Assembly: GCF_022376445.1 (NCBI RefSeq)
Contig: NW_025955031.1
Location: 1-64,000, forward strand
Direction of reading: 5' to 3'
DNA from: Fomitopsis serialis
Taxonomy: Eukaryota; Basidiomycota; Agaricomycetes; Polyporales; Fomitopsidaceae
DNA length: 64,000 nt
In this document: positions 34,338-46,211 of the stretch, in pieces
Numbering within the stretch: the stretch's first letter is position 1
Layout of the letters: every line of letters starts with the position of its first letter
Program-made: the position numbers and the translations under genes
Notes under the pieces: model-generated
Databases searched by the model: none
What the model was told of the DNA's origin: nothing
The model's input: only the letters and a program-made list of their open reading frames with translations

Positions 34338-35364
34338 ATGTCCTCCGGCTGGGACACATTTACCGACGTTGCACAGTTAGGAGCTAACTTCACCACCATT
34401 GCTGGTGGACTCGGGAAGCCGCTTCTCTGTCTAGGCAAGATTACTGGGTCTTTGACACCGTTTGGAGCTCTCGTGGAAGCCGACGCAAAACAGAAGAAGA
34501 CGGAGAAACTGCTCTACGACATGAAAGACATCATGGACATACACACTCATGACAAGCTGCAGAGCGACTTCGAGGAGTAGGTGTGCTTTGGTGTGACAAT
34601 GAGCCGTATCGCTGAATCAAAACACAGACTGTTCGTTACCAGAGAGCGGATGAATCTTAGCTGGCGGCAAGACCCCAAGCAGCTCAAAATGTTGTTCAAT
34701 GCGATGTACGCGTTCAGAAAGCTAGCGGTTCAGTTGTATAAGGAAACTAAGGTACGTGTACTGACATGCCACGGTTCTAAGTACCGTCAGCCTACTATTT
34801 GCTAGCCGAAGTCTTATGTGACTGTACTTACAGAGATCGTCCCAACTCGCGAGGAAAGCACACATGCGAGATGTGAAGGAAACCAGGAAACGGAACACAA
34901 ATGGATCTGGACCTCCGGACGCTGGACGAACCCCCAATGGTAACCATCATTTGCAGCCTGTGTATCATATCATCTGACTGCTCTCGGCAGGAACGTCTCG
35001 TGAGACTCGCCACGAATTGCCGTCAGATTCCAACGCAGGAAGGCCTGCGGATCAAAGCAGTCAGTAGACATTCGCTTCATCGTTCGATAGGTTTGGTTGA
35101 AATTCGCATGTCATAGACATCCCGAGAACGCCGCTCGAGGCAACCAATGTCCCAATTCAACTGCATGTTTACCTCGCAACGCCCGACGAGAACCCATTCC
35201 GTGATCGGCCAGCGATTGTTTTGTCAGAAGTCGACTTGCAGGCTTCCGTCGCTGAGGATCAGCTGAACATGGCACTCATGCCCAGGAACTTGGACGCTGA
35301 GGAGACGATCATCCTCCAAAGCATGTCTTTTTCTGAAGCATTCCCTGGCGGTGTGATACATTGA
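34338..35364 (+). CDS. P2: small accessory protein paired with kinase D
   Basis: Unrecognised family. Exon 1 (34338-34576, phase 2 end) starts MSSGWDTFTDVAQLGANF, is weakly hydrophobic, and continues EADAKQKKTEKLLYDMKDIM and HTHDKLQSDFE. Exon 2 is 34628-34751 (LFVTRERMNLSWRQDPKQL; FRKLAVQLYKETK). Exon 3 (34834-34939) opens RSSQLARKAHMRD. Exon 4 (from 34991) is polar and Ser-rich. The last exon (from about 35116) contains ATPDENPFRDRPAIVLSEVD and ends RNLDAEETIILQSM then FSEAFPGGVIH, stop 35362-35364. The C-terminal part is shared closely with P3. It looks like a soluble, largely helical protein with a polar linker. Confidence 0.7.
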
Positions 35365-35791
35365 GATGCGACTGGACGAACCGAGTGACGGGTACGTAGT
35401 GTCGGTAATTTTAAGTCTATGGTTGTTAACCGGGCGCGCATTTTAATTCCCAGAACCCACAAGAATGGAAACCGGCCGTCTCGGATCCTGCTTGTTTGTA
35501 CGCGTACAGACAGACGCCAATGATTGTGGCAACTGCTCAGACGAGCGGAGGACTCGACTAAAATATTTCACTTCTTCTGCTATTGTTGTATCCTTATATC
35601 GTATTCATGTACTACCGCTGGTCGCATTACATACCCAATATAATCTCATATGACTGTCCAACTCGCACCCACAGATGTCAGACGGCGGCTACAAAATCAC
35701 AGCATCAGGTAAGGATACATTGGACCTTCAGTAATGCAGACCAAATACCAGGAAGACCATATTAGAAGCAGAAGGAACGGAATAGCTGATA
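35365..35791. other. Tail-to-tail gap between P2 and kinase E
   Basis: No gene seen. Unlike the gaps beyond kinases C and D, no block X is present here. Confidence 0.4.
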
Positions 35792-37134
35792 TCATTTCGA
35801 TGGTAATGGGACAGCAGGTAGACGTCTGACGATGTGTCGCGCCGTGTGGAAAAGGTGCGATATGTTACGCGTGGTCCGCGTGAACGCCGTCTCCTCTCTC
35901 TCCACGAGCCTGGCTCGTAGCTTCCACGATGAAAGCTGACCGAAGAGCAGTTCCGATCTTGAGGCGACCTCGTCGATGGTTGGCCTCTTGTCTGGGTTGT
36001 CCTGGACCATGTCGTCGACAAGCGGCCGCATGAAATCCACGTTACGATACTTCTGTAGCGGCTGTGAGCGTGCACGCTAGACGTAGCGGGAGATGACTCA
36101 CCTCCAAGAACGCCTCGCGGATCAAACTGCCCAGGTAGTAAATATCCGTGCGGAATGGGTCCCACGGTTTGTCGTATCCTTCACCTTGGAACTCGGGAAC
36201 GCTCTTGTCTCCGCCGCGGATAGGCAGCTCACGAGGAGGCCCATCTTCCGGATTGTACTTGCGGGAGAGCCCGAAGTCGATGTAGTAGTACTTCGGTGGC
36301 CTCTCGGTCCGGCTGTAGTGCTTCACGGATCCGGAGTAGTAGTCGCGGTTGAAGATAGGCATCTGGGGATGCCACATGTTTGGATACATTGCCGATGCGT
36401 CCATCATGACATTAAGAATGGTGATATCGCTATGAGCAGTGAGTGTCATTCCTTTACTCGCGTGAATGGCTCGAGCTTACCGATGAGCGACATGCTGTGC
36501 ATGTATGAATTGCAATCCCTGGGCAAATAGTAGCGGTCAGTGCAATAACATCGGCAACGGCAGGCAACTGGCTCACCTCGATGAGCTGTTTGAACAGAGC
36601 GACTGCCTCCCCACAGTTGAAAAGTCAGGACTGTTGAACCTTCGCAGAAGGGGCATCACAATAATGGAGACATCCTGCTCGCTTGGATCGGGAAGAACGT
36701 CCACCAAACGCATACAATGATTGCGCGGGTCAGAGGCAACGGGCTCAGAGGATAGGAACCGTGTGATTTCCACTTCATGAGGATGAACACGAGAGTTCAC
36801 CTGCTTGAGCATCACTAACGTGCCGTCCGATATCCTGGTGGCATCAAGTATGTTGCCGCTCTACAGAAAGGAGCCTGATCATGAGAGAGGCAAGATTGAG
36901 CGTTAAGTGAAGACTAACGAGAATAGTTAGTCCGTCTTCACACCCTATGAAGGACTTGTCTGTGCCGAGCCAAGATGGTTTCCAGTCCGGTCTATAGCGC
37001 GGTCGGAGCATGTACCCGCGCTCTTGAAGCCAGGGTTGTCGATCGCGCCATGCGCGTTCACGGTCGTTGAGTCCGCCATGACGGAAGTCAAGAGTTGGCG
37101 GCGGTTCCGCCATTTCTGAGGGCACGCTAGTCAT
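35792..37134 (-). CDS. FunK1-like protein kinase E
   Basis: Start ATG 37132-37134 (MTSVPSEMAEPPPTLDF). Signature exon: AWRDRQPWLQERGYMLRPRY and SWLGTDK. Exon 2: DGTLVMLKQVN, HPHEVEITRFLSSE and IIVMPLLRRF; then the reading slips one base near 36614-36620, where GTGGGGAGGC should probably be GTGGGCGAGGC to give TVGEAVALFKQ. Later exons are open: DITILNVMMDASAMYP, IDFGLSRKYN, SVPEFQGEGYDKPWDPF, FMRPLVDDMVQDNPDKRPTI, and a tail PAVPLPSK (stop 35792-35794). HRD and DFG are intact. I treat the slip as a base error, not as a pseudogene. Head to head with P3. Confidence 0.82.
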
Positions 37135-38137
37135 GGAAGGTGCATTCGGGGATGGGTCTGCCGGTGCTGGTCGGGTGAGATTTGTGAGGGAGTCGTGTTG
37201 TTGGACTACAGGGACAGGGTGTGCATCCCAACCGCCCCGAACGAATTGTCTCCGTGCAAGACTGATGTACCCACGCTCACAACAAAGGGCGACAAAAACG
37301 CCGTGTCAACGTTCAACGTAACCTTTCGGCGCTAAGTACTGTCATTGATGAGCGCCCAGAAAGTAGCGTGCGAGGAGCGGAAGCACATGTCTGATGCCAT
37401 TCCGCCCAGGTCGAGCGTAGCCTGGCATACGCGTACGAACCAGGCCTGCTTCAAACTGCTCTGGACGACCGAACCTTAGCTTGGACATAGCTGCTTCGGA
37501 CTATTTGTCTCCAGTGCGTTGCCTAAAATCGGACACAGAACTTGAACACAGCGATTAGACTGAATCGCAATCCAGTCTGTTCGAGTCTAAATGGCGACCT
37601 TCGCGGCTCGGAGGTACAAGCTTTTCTGACATTTGTGCGTGTAACACGGTGGTCGTGGCTTGTCGTGGGGTGCACATCGAGACTAGTATCTCGCTCAGAG
37701 AACAAAAGCCGGGGCATCACCTCATGGAGACAGCCTCAATCGAGAAGGCCGGACCTGACTCGGAGGCCTGAGGTCTCAATCAAGTGGACGTTGTCTACTC
37801 ATCACGTAAGTGCACAATTATCGCAAGAGATTACGAGCTGTACAGCGCCCCGTCAAACGGGCGGTGTGGACCTCATGTCACCGAAGTTAAGGGCAGTTGC
37901 TCACATCAAGACCGATGCAGAACAAGGATGGGAGCTTTTGCTCCATCGCGTCGTACGTTACAGCGTTCCTGAAACGTCTTTGCATCTACAACGCAGCTGG
38001 TAACTATGTACGTTTTCCGTACCGCCACCTATGATAGTTCTACTCCCACACATTCCGCGTGTATATATTGTGGGCAGGACGGATTCGGTGCAAGCGGAAC
38101 AATCCTTCACTGATATTCACACTTCTAACTCGACACC
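37135..38137. promoter_or_regulatory. Divergent spacer between kinase E and P3
   Basis: 1003 bases. A clear TATA-like tatatatt is at 38062-38069, 69 bases before the P3 start codon. No other gene supported. Confidence 0.45.
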
Positions 38138-39174
38138 ATGTCTCCCTTCGTCGCCGTAGCCAGTGGCCTCCTACAGGTGGGAGCTAATATTGCCACGATA
38201 GCGGAAACGATTGTCCTCCTTTCCAAGCGTACAAACAAACCCCACCCCTCCAAGGCGGAGACTGCTTTAGCACCGACTGATGCAATCCTAGCCGACATAC
38301 TCAAGCTACTAGAAGATCATCAAGATAAAATAGATACCGCGACTCACAGTGAATTGCACGAAAGATACGACAGGTGAGCTTGAGTGCGATTGCTTTCATC
38401 CCTATGTTTGAGCTGATGTCAGGGCGATAGACTTGTGGTCGCAAGAGAAATCCTGGTGCATGACGGCAAAACCAAGGGGCGCCTTAACCGCCGCCGTCAT
38501 CAGGAGCACGAGGAATCTGTCGTTGTTTTGAACATGGACGTCATAGTACGTCTTATGAAAATTAAGTGTATCGTCGTCGCCTGGCTCTTATGTTCCTGCA
38601 GAGATCGTCAGGCCTGGCTCGTAGCCTGACAATGTGGGATAAGAACAGCGTCCAGAAGACAAGCGAATCGAGGACAAGCTCCAGACCCCAGGCTTCCGGC
38701 TCTTCTGGTACGGATTTAAACGCCGCTCCTGTACATATGCCTGACACGACATCATTAACACGTAGCACAATTGCCGACTTCGCCTACCAATGCCGGTTCT
38801 TCCAATGAAGGTCAAGGGAATGTAAGAGATGATCCATTCAGTGACCCCAGCGGCAAGTAGTCATTCTAGCCTGCTGTAAGTCATCTGTTGTTTGACTCGA
38901 TGGATTTGCAGGAGAGCCGGCGACGGCGGCTGCTAGCGGAAGTGGAAGCGAACAGTATGTTTATGCCGCATCTGCAGCTTTGAACCCGTTCCACAACAAC
39001 CCGGCGATCATCGTATCAACCGTCGACTTGGCGGCAGTCGGTGAAAACTCTCGGCTCCAGGTAGCACTAATACCGAGAAATCTCGAAGAATCGATCGTCC
39101 TCCGTTCCATGCCCTTTGCGGAGGCGTTTCCCGGGAATGTCATACAGAGGAGTATGTCGGAAATTCACGAGTAG
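38138..39174 (+). CDS. P3: small accessory protein paired with kinase E
   Basis: Unrecognised family. Exon 1 (38138-38373, phase 2 end) starts MSPFVAVASGLLQVGANI, with a mildly hydrophobic first 30 residues, then DAILADILKLLEDHQDKIDT and HSELHERYD. Exon 2 is 38431-38545 (LVVAREILVHDGKTKGRLN). Exon 3 (38602 on) opens RSSGLARSLTMWDKN. Two more exons follow: a Ser/Asn-rich one near 38770-38810, and a last one from about 38912 with SAALNPFHNNPAIIVSTVD, RNLEESIVLRSM and FAEAFPGNVIQ, stop at 39172-39174. Exon plan and tail match P2. Confidence 0.7.
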
Positions 39175-39962
39175 TGGGTGAGTATGTCTGTCGTCGTGCA
39201 TCTCGAAGTCCGCTAAGCCTATGTTAACCAGACGTCTAGGTTGGAACACCAAAGATGTCGCCGGCGACACAAGTGCTGAGCTTTATACGTCATGAGGGGG
39301 AATGATACCGCTGGGCACACAGGTTACCAGTATACTTACATTGTAATCAACGGACTGCAGGGTTGTGATAATCGACGTGCATTAAATTGGTCCCTGTCAG
39401 TGGCGAAACGTCTCCGAGGCTACATTAATGAGCAAACAGTATGTTAAGCGAGTCAATTTGTCCGTACAGATCACATTACTGTCACCGCTTGAAAATGTGA
39501 TCAAGTGGACTCCAAATTTGCGGATGGGCAAACGGAAGGACGGAAGGTGCTTCAAGTTACTAGTACCGTGACAGGCTGGGATTGCAAGTATGCCATCGAG
39601 TCTTGGGGCAGGCACATGCTGTTAGAAGCAACATCAATGCATATGCAGTAAGCCTTCACAGTAGAGGACCCGTATGATGTCGTCGTGTGTCACTGCCAGA
39701 GAAACTGCGATGTTGCCTGATGTTGCGCATTTCCGAATTTGTAGCGCGGTGCACTGCTCAGATCCTGATCTGATCTGCCAAAAGCGGCGGGCCTGCTGAG
39801 TCAGCGGACGCTTACGCCTCGCCGACTCCTCTCTTCACTGCTCTCCACCATCTGCTCGCTGTCTTTCACGACGACCACGACCATTTCCTCACGACCACGA
39901 CCATTCCTTCGTTCACCTATCCTCCTGGTTTTGAAACTGTGGCGACCCTCGCTTCCAATGCG
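39175..39962. other. Boundary between the array and the housekeeping island
   Basis: AT-rich first half with no gene. The last about 150 bases are pyrimidine-rich with a repeated ACGACCACGACCA motif near 39870-39905 and probably form the CCR4 promoter and leader. Confidence 0.45.
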
Positions 39963-42637
39963 ATGTACTATCCGCAACAGTCCCCGGGCATTGCCCACAA
40001 GCTCCCTGCACATCAACATCCTCCCGTCCATGATCAGTCACCCTGGTCGCGTCAACACCACCCTGTGCTAGGGCCTCCTGGCCATGGACAGCCTCCGACA
40101 TCCCCGGCGTACCCCCTCTTCACTAATGGCGCACTAAGCGCTATGCAGCACCATCCTCACGCGCACATGCCGGGTCCGCTCGCGCACCATCACCACCACC
40201 AGAATTCGCTCTCGCACACGCATTTTCCGTCACCACCAAATGGAAATGGGATGCCTGGACATGGTTTGGGGCAGACGGGTTCTCCGGGGAGCGTGGCGGC
40301 ACCACAGATGACCGTTCACTGGCAGCAACAGTTGTTGAAGTGCGAGGTGAGTAGTTCCTTCCAGTTCGATTCACAGCTATGCGTTTTTCCACTGCATTAT
40401 TTCTTGCTTTGGTCCGTTGTCGCAGACCGCTGCGTCAATGATGATCTAAAGGTAGCGTTCTAGTGAGGCCGGTCGAGCGGAAGTGAGATATCCTTCCTCG
40501 CCCTTCCTCGAATGACTATTCGCATCTTATTGTATTACTTGACCTACACTTTTGACCTACTTGTCTTTCGTCTGCAACTTCGTTTCTACTTGCGCAGAAC
40601 AAAGACTGACTCGATGTCAGATGAGTCGGGCGTCGCGCTCACCTCACCATCGAGCGCGCGCGAGCGCTATGGCTTCTCGTACAGTGCAGAAGGCCGCGAT
40701 CCCCATCACGAATCCCAACGCCATCAAGATAGTAGAGACCAATGGCCACTCGAAGGATGCCGACGGTGCATCGACTGCATCTCCTTCCACGACCTCCGCG
40801 AGCGCGGCATCGCCGGCGGCCTCCAATGCGACTGCAAACGGCGCCGACCATCCCACAGCTACTGTGGCCCCCGTTGCAGAGGCGTCCCGTCCCACTGCAC
40901 CAAAGCCTACGGGTAACACTTGGAGCTCGCTGGACATGGGCGGCGTGAACATCAAGAGCATACCGCGGACGTCTGGTCTCTTCTCATTCACCTTCCTCAT
41001 CAACCTGTACCTGAACCATAACTCACTGTCAAGCATACCTCCGGAGATTGCGAAGCTGCGGCACCTCGAGCTGCTGGACCTGTCGGGCAATAACCTTGTC
41101 AGCATCCCGTCCGAGCTCGGCATGTTAACGTCGCTGAAGGAGTTGTATCTGTTCGACAACCACCTCACGACTATCCCGTCCGAGCTCGGTAGTCTACACC
41201 AACTGCAGACACTCGGGATCGAGGGCAATCCGCTGGACGCGTCGTACAAGCAGATCGTGCAGAAGGACGGCACGCCCGCACTGATCTCGTACCTCCGCGA
41301 CTCGTGTCCTAGTCCCAACCCACCATCAGAACGACAATGGGTGGATCTTATCAGTACAGCGGAGCGGGAAGCGTACAAGGCAGATCCGAATGTGGAGACG
41401 GTGACTGCGCTATGCTACAACATTCTCTGTGATCGATTTGCCACAGAGCGGATCTACGGGTACACCCCGTCGTGGGCGCTGGAGTGGGATTACCGGAAGG
41501 AGCTTATCCTCGCGGAGATTCTCTCGCACGAATCCGACTTCGTGTGCTTGCAGGAGGTGGATATCGCCAACTTCGAGGAGTACTTCACGCCGAACATGTC
41601 AGAGCGGGATTACGAGGGGGTGTTTTGGCCAAAGTCGCGGTACAAGACGATTAGTGAGGCGGACAGGAGGCTTGTTGATGGGTGTGCGACCTTCTACAAG
41701 GCGTCAAAGTGAGTATCAGACTAAATGCTTGCTTGTATGTTTCTGACTGCTGGGTCAGGTACACACTCGTTGAAAAGCACCTCGTCGAGTTCAGCGCGGC
41801 GGCCATGCAACGCTCTGACTTCAAGAAGACGGACGACATGTTCAATCGCGTGTTGGGCAAGGACCACATCGCGGTCGTGTGTCTGCTCGAGAATAAGCAC
41901 ACCGGGACACGCTTCATCGTCGCGAACGCGCACATCCACTGGGATCCGAACTTCCGCGATGTCAAGCTCGTGCAGGTCGCTCTCCTCGTCGAGGAGCTGG
42001 AAAAGATGGCGAGCGGGTTCGCCAGGTACCCGCCCCGTCTACCTCCTACTCCCTCATCAGCCGGTGGCGGCGCGAACACCCCCGGTGCAGGAGATCACAA
42101 CGCGTCGTCGCGACCACCGCCTGTGTACTCGGATGGCACCAAGATCCCACTCATCATCTGTGGTGACTTCAACTCGTTGCCGGCTAGCGGCGTGTACGAG
42201 TTCTTGTCGAACGGCTCCGTGGCACACAACCATGCGGACTTCATGGGCCACACGTACGGGAAGTACACGTCGGAAGGCTTGAGGCATCGACTGGGCTTGA
42301 AGAGCGCATATGCGGCGACGGGCGAGCCTCCGATGACGAACTACACACCGAGCTTCCAGGGCCCAATCGACTACATTTGGTATTCGATGTCGAACTTGTC
42401 TGTCAACGCCGTCCTCGGAGAGGTGGACAATGCGTACTTGGAGAAGGTCGTCGGGTTCCCGAACGCCCACTTCCCGTCAGAGTGAGTACATATGATCTGG
42501 AACCTACAAATTGTGAGCTGATCCGTTCCCGCAGCCACTTGTGCATTGTCTCCGAGTTCCGCGTACGCCCTCCGAAAGAGCCGCAGCCTGCTCGCCCTCC
42601 ACCCGTCTTCCCCGAGTCGTCAAGAGCACACGCATAG
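39963..42637 (+). CDS. CCR4: CCR4 deadenylase (leucine-rich repeat + EEP nuclease)
   Basis: Catalytic poly(A) nuclease of the CCR4-NOT complex; shortens mRNA tails in the cytoplasm. Exon 1 (39963 to about 40348) encodes a Gln/His/Pro-rich N-terminus (MYYPQQSPGIAHKLP; a run of five His) ending WQQQLLKCE. After a 272-nt intron, exon 2 (40621-41708) starts SRASRSPHHRARASAMASR, a conserved fungal stretch, then three or four leucine-rich repeats (NLYLNHNSLSSIPPEIAKLR; LELLDLSGNNLVSIPSEL; LKELYLFDNHLTTIPSEL) and the nuclease. Catalytic Glu is in VCLQEVD; exon 3 (41758-42481) has NAHIHWDP, CGDFNSLPASGVYEFL and NYTPSFQGPIDYIWYS; exon 4 (42535-42637) has HLCIVSEFR with the catalytic His. All exons are open. 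Length fits the family. Confidence 0.95.
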
Positions 42638-43238
42638 GGGGTATCATGGCACCACCACATACCCTGCATCGTACATCCCACCTCCGCCCTCTTTCATCTT
42701 CCCTGCATATACTTCCTTTTTGTAAATATGCCGCAGGGCGTATCCTTCGCGTTTCCGTGTGATAAGCCGTGTCCCTTCTTCTTTAAGATAATGTTCATTA
42801 CTGTTCTTGTTATTTGCATTTTGTCTGTTTGTGTCTTGAGCTTCGTACATCCTCGTCTTGGTCGTCTGTCCGAATCCCACGTCCGTTCTGTCTCTGCTTT
42901 GCTTTCCGGTCCTCGTCCGTGTCGTGTCGCGTTGAACACCCTGCAAACTGTAGCATGTGCGTGTACGTCTTGTCCTATACTATATGAAATCTTCTCAAAC
43001 CTCCGACACTCGCCCGAGTCTGCGCTCCGAGGCCTACATCTCTGTTCATTGACTAGGCTACTGTGCACCGGCGGTGTGGTATGAGCAGGCTCGACGCCCG
43101 AATCAGATAAGTGCAGAGACGAGCGCGTAGGCGCCCAGTAGCCGTACGATTCGAGATTTCAGACATGGTGCAATGGCCTGAGGCCCGTACAAAAGCCATG
43201 CCTGCTCCTCGCCGTCTCCCCCCATCCCCGCATCTGCC
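42638..43238. other. CCR4 3' flank and MVD1 promoter region
   Basis: T-rich first half consistent with a 3' untranslated region (42660-42860). No separate gene seen; the open frames are low-complexity. Confidence 0.45.
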
Positions 43239-44549
43239 ATGGCCGTCTACCAAGCGACTGCGTCTGCCCCCGTGAACATTGCGTGCATCAAGTGAGCTGC
43301 TGTGCGTGGATAGGGGTGCGTATGCGATACTGACTGGCGCGGACAGGTACTGGGGCAAGCGGGACACGAAGCTCATCCTTCCGACGAACTCGTCCCTCTC
43401 GGTTACGCTTGACCAGGACCACCTACGCTCGACGACGACCTCGAGGCGGACCCTGCGTTTGAGAAGGATAGGCTGTGGTTGAATGGCGTCGAGGAGGAGA
43501 TTAAGGAGGTGGGCCGGCTTGCGACGTGCATCCGGGAGATGAAGCGGATGCGGAAAGAGGTTGAGGGGAAGGACTCTGTCTACCCAAGGTGCGTGTGTGT
43601 AGGCTTCCAATGTACGTTGAGATAGTGAACTGGTATTGCGGTCCAGCTCTCGACGTACGCCGTCCACATCTCCTCGCGAAACAACTTCCCTACCGCGGCA
43701 GGCCTCGCTTCCTCAGCCTCGGGCTTTGCAGCACTCGTCTCCTCGCTCGCTGCTCTCTACCAACTCCCCGCCTCCCCCTCTGAACTCTCCCTCATCGCGC
43801 GCCAGGGCTCCGGCTCTGCCTGTCGTTCGCTCTTCGGCGGTTCGTAGCTTGGGAATGGGCTCAAAGGCCGACGGCTCCGACTCGCTCGCCGTTGAGGTCG
43901 CACCACGTGAGCACTGGCCAGCATCCACGCCCTCATCTGCGTCGTCTCAGACGATAAGAAGGGCACGTCGTCCACCTCGGGCATGCAGCGCACGGTGGAG
44001 ACCTCGGCGCTGCTCCAGCACCGCATCAAGCACGTCGTGCCCGCGCGCATGAAGGCGATCAGCGAGGCGATCCTCGCGCGCGACTTCGACGCGTTCGCGC
44101 GGATCACGATGCAGGACTCGAACCAGTTCCACGCCGTCGCGCTCGACACGGACCCGCCGATCTTCTACATGAACGACGTCTCGCGCGCGATCATCGCGCT
44201 CGTCGTCGAGTACAACCGCGTCGCCGTCGCGGCCGGCGGGAAGCTCAAGGCGGCGTACACGTACGACGCGGGCCCGAACGCGGTCATCTACGCGCCGAAG
44301 GAGAACCTGAAGGAGATCGTCGAGTTGATCGTGAACTACTTCCCCCAGGCGGAGTCGTTCAAGGACCCCTTCGGGCTGTTCGGTGCGCTGGTGTGCAGGG
44401 CAAGGTCGTCGAGACTTCAACGCTGCAGTGGCGAAGCCTTTCGGCGTGGGCGCTGTGAAGAACCTGATCCACACGAGGGTCGGCGACGGCCCCAGGTACT
44501 TGGGGCGGAGGAGGCGCTGCTGGGTGCGGATGGATTGCCGAAGGCGTAG
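43239..44549 (+). CDS. MVD1: Mevalonate diphosphate decarboxylase
   Basis: Converts mevalonate-5-diphosphate to isopentenyl diphosphate in the sterol pathway. Start ATG 43239 ([18 protein letters not shown]), exon 1 to 43291; exon 2 (43347-43588) [20 protein letters not shown] and [16 protein letters not shown]; exon 3 from 43647 with [30 protein letters not shown] (GHMP ATP-binding loop), [42 protein letters not shown] and a tail ending LGADGLPKA (44547-44549). To stay in this frame a single base must be restored at about six places: near 43442 (GGG read as GG), 43843 and 43856, 43920, in 44375-44420, and 44510. Because the gene is normally single-copy and essential, I take these as consensus errors. 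Confidence 0.92.
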
Positions 44550-44923
44550 TGATTTTGTATTTGAGATTTTACTGTGCGGGGTGCTCACACTTAGATGGAT
44601 ATATCAATGCTGTATTCTTACTTTCCCTACGCGAGCTGAGCTGGTTCGCTTCACCGTCGACTCGCGATCGGGCGTGCGGAGCCTGCACTCGCTTCGATGA
44701 CATCATGCGTATTGAACGTCAACTTGGGCATGCCAGATTGGTCGGAAAATGATATTATTCCATTTTACGGGCGCACATCGTGAAGGCAGACACGTCGTGA
44801 CGAGCTCTGGTATATACCGTCGACAGCGCGGGCACCCTGCCATGCCCCCTTGTCTCTTCCCCTCATTGCCCGCCCTGCTTCTGCCCGTCTCCTCTCCCTG
44901 CCCGCATCCAATTCCGCTGCAAG
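44550..44923. other. Spacer between MVD1 and the cupin gene
   Basis: Contains the MVD1 3' flank and a pyrimidine-rich leader (44830-44910) before the cupin start. Nothing else seen. Confidence 0.45.
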
Positions 44924-45635
44924 ATGACGCTCCCAAAACCAAACACTCAGCCGCCCAGGAGTGCCTTGGTCCTCCACAATCTTCCGAAGATCGCCGCCGA
45001 GAGTGACAAGTTCAGGAGGGTCCTCTTCACCGGAAAACACAGCCAGGTAGCCTTGAAATGTCGTTTCGGCCGCATATATCGAGCTGATTCGCTCGCCAGC
45101 TTGTCATCATGACTGTACCTGTTGGCGGAGAGATTGGCGAGGTACGCAGGTTGCCGATACCCATGAATCATGGCCTAAATGCATCCCTGTCAATAGGAGA
45201 CGCATAGTGTAGACCAGCACCTCTACTTCGTCTCTGGCACTGCACAAGTCATCACGGATGGGAAGAAGGTGCGCGGCGAAGATCCCAGTTTGGACGACCT
45301 GCTGATTTGCCTTGGCAGAAAGAAGACATCGCCTCAGGCGACCACGTCGTAATCCCTGCCGGAACGCTGCACAACGTGAGTCCGACGCGTCGGCGAGACT
45401 CAACAAGAACTCACTTGACATCAAATTCCCAGTTCGTCAACATCGGACCAACGCCGCTCATCGTGACCACTGTATGTCACTTCACCCTACCCAGTGTACT
45501 CAGCTCACCACAGCACCCACGTAGGTCTATGCCCCCGCAGAGCACAAGGCAGACACGGTTCACGATACTTTGGAACAAGGCGAGAAGCTGGAGGACGAGG
45601 GCAAGGACGAACCTCCCAAATGGGCCAAGGAGTGA
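44924..45635 (+). CDS. Single-domain cupin protein
   Basis: Small cupin of unknown substrate; similar short cupins are widespread in bacteria and fungi. Exon 1 starts at 44924 (MTLPKPNTQPPRSALVL; FRRVLFTGKHSQ). Exon 2 (45100 on) is LVIMTVPVGGEIGE; exon 3 starts 45197 with ETHSVDQHLYFVSGTAQVI, giving the first cupin motif with its metal ligands (Glu, His, Gln/His). Then KEDIASGDHVVIPAGTLHN (second motif with His), FVNIGPTPLIVTTV, and YAPAEHKADTVHDT. The tail is acidic, EDEGKDEPPKWAKE, stop 45633-45635. Six exons, all phase-compatible. Probably a cytosolic metal-binding protein of about 135 residues. Confidence 0.85.
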
Positions 45636-46119
45636 TCGCCGTCGCGAGCCACGGGAAGTCATGATTGTGACAATAGCAACGTGTATGATAGGAGAGGCCT
45701 GAGTAACGGAAATGTTACAGCATGCAGAGTATCAATCACAGGAAGGTCGCTCACAACGTCTGAAAGACCACAAGAAGTACTGTGACTCCGACTTCGAGAG
45801 TGGTAGGCGGCGATAAGACGTGCACCGCCATACTTCGCCGCGGGACGTGAGTACCTGGATGTGCACGGTTTGCGGGGAGGTTACCTCATGATTATAGTTT
45901 CCTGGCAAATGAGAACGGTGCCGTTACGAGCATCGCCATGAAGTTGGGACGTCTTGGGGCCAAATGTACCTGTGTCGTCCTATGTTGGGCAGTGCATTGG
46001 AAATCGTGACCAAATGGTGCTCGGCCATTGGACCACAACCTGTGAGCTCGACGGACTCCGCGTCAGCTTCGACACGGGCGAAGTCACCACACCGGCCGCC
46101 TTGGAAGCGCGTCGAGGTC
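45636..46119. other. Upstream region of the small cysteine peptide gene
   Basis: No gene seen. The last about 100 bases before the TATA box are GC-rich and probably carry upstream activating elements. Confidence 0.4.
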
Positions 46120-46128
46120 TATAAAAGG
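46120..46128 (+). promoter_or_regulatory. TATA box of the small cysteine peptide gene
   Basis: TATAAAAGG, 92 bases before the start codon at 46212. It is followed by a C/A-rich, G-poor leader (caaccactcaccaacccaac and similar), the typical build of strongly expressed fungal genes. Confidence 0.75.
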
Positions 46129-46211
46129 CGGTCGTGAGCACCAGCAATCCCCAGTCCTCGACTACACAACCACTCACCAACCCAACCTCTCCAACCCAAC
46201 TCTCGAACAAC

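Noticed and set aside
35792..37134. Kinase E as a pseudogene
   Set aside because: Only one single-base slip at a GGGG run in an otherwise open and motif-complete copy, in a window where conserved housekeeping genes show the same kind of slip.
40644..41378. 244-codon minus-strand frame
   Set aside because: Antisense of the CCR4 leucine-rich repeat exon.
43947..44588. 213-codon minus-strand frame
   Set aside because: Antisense of MVD1, highly Arg/Asp/Val-rich, as usual for the complement of GC-rich codons.
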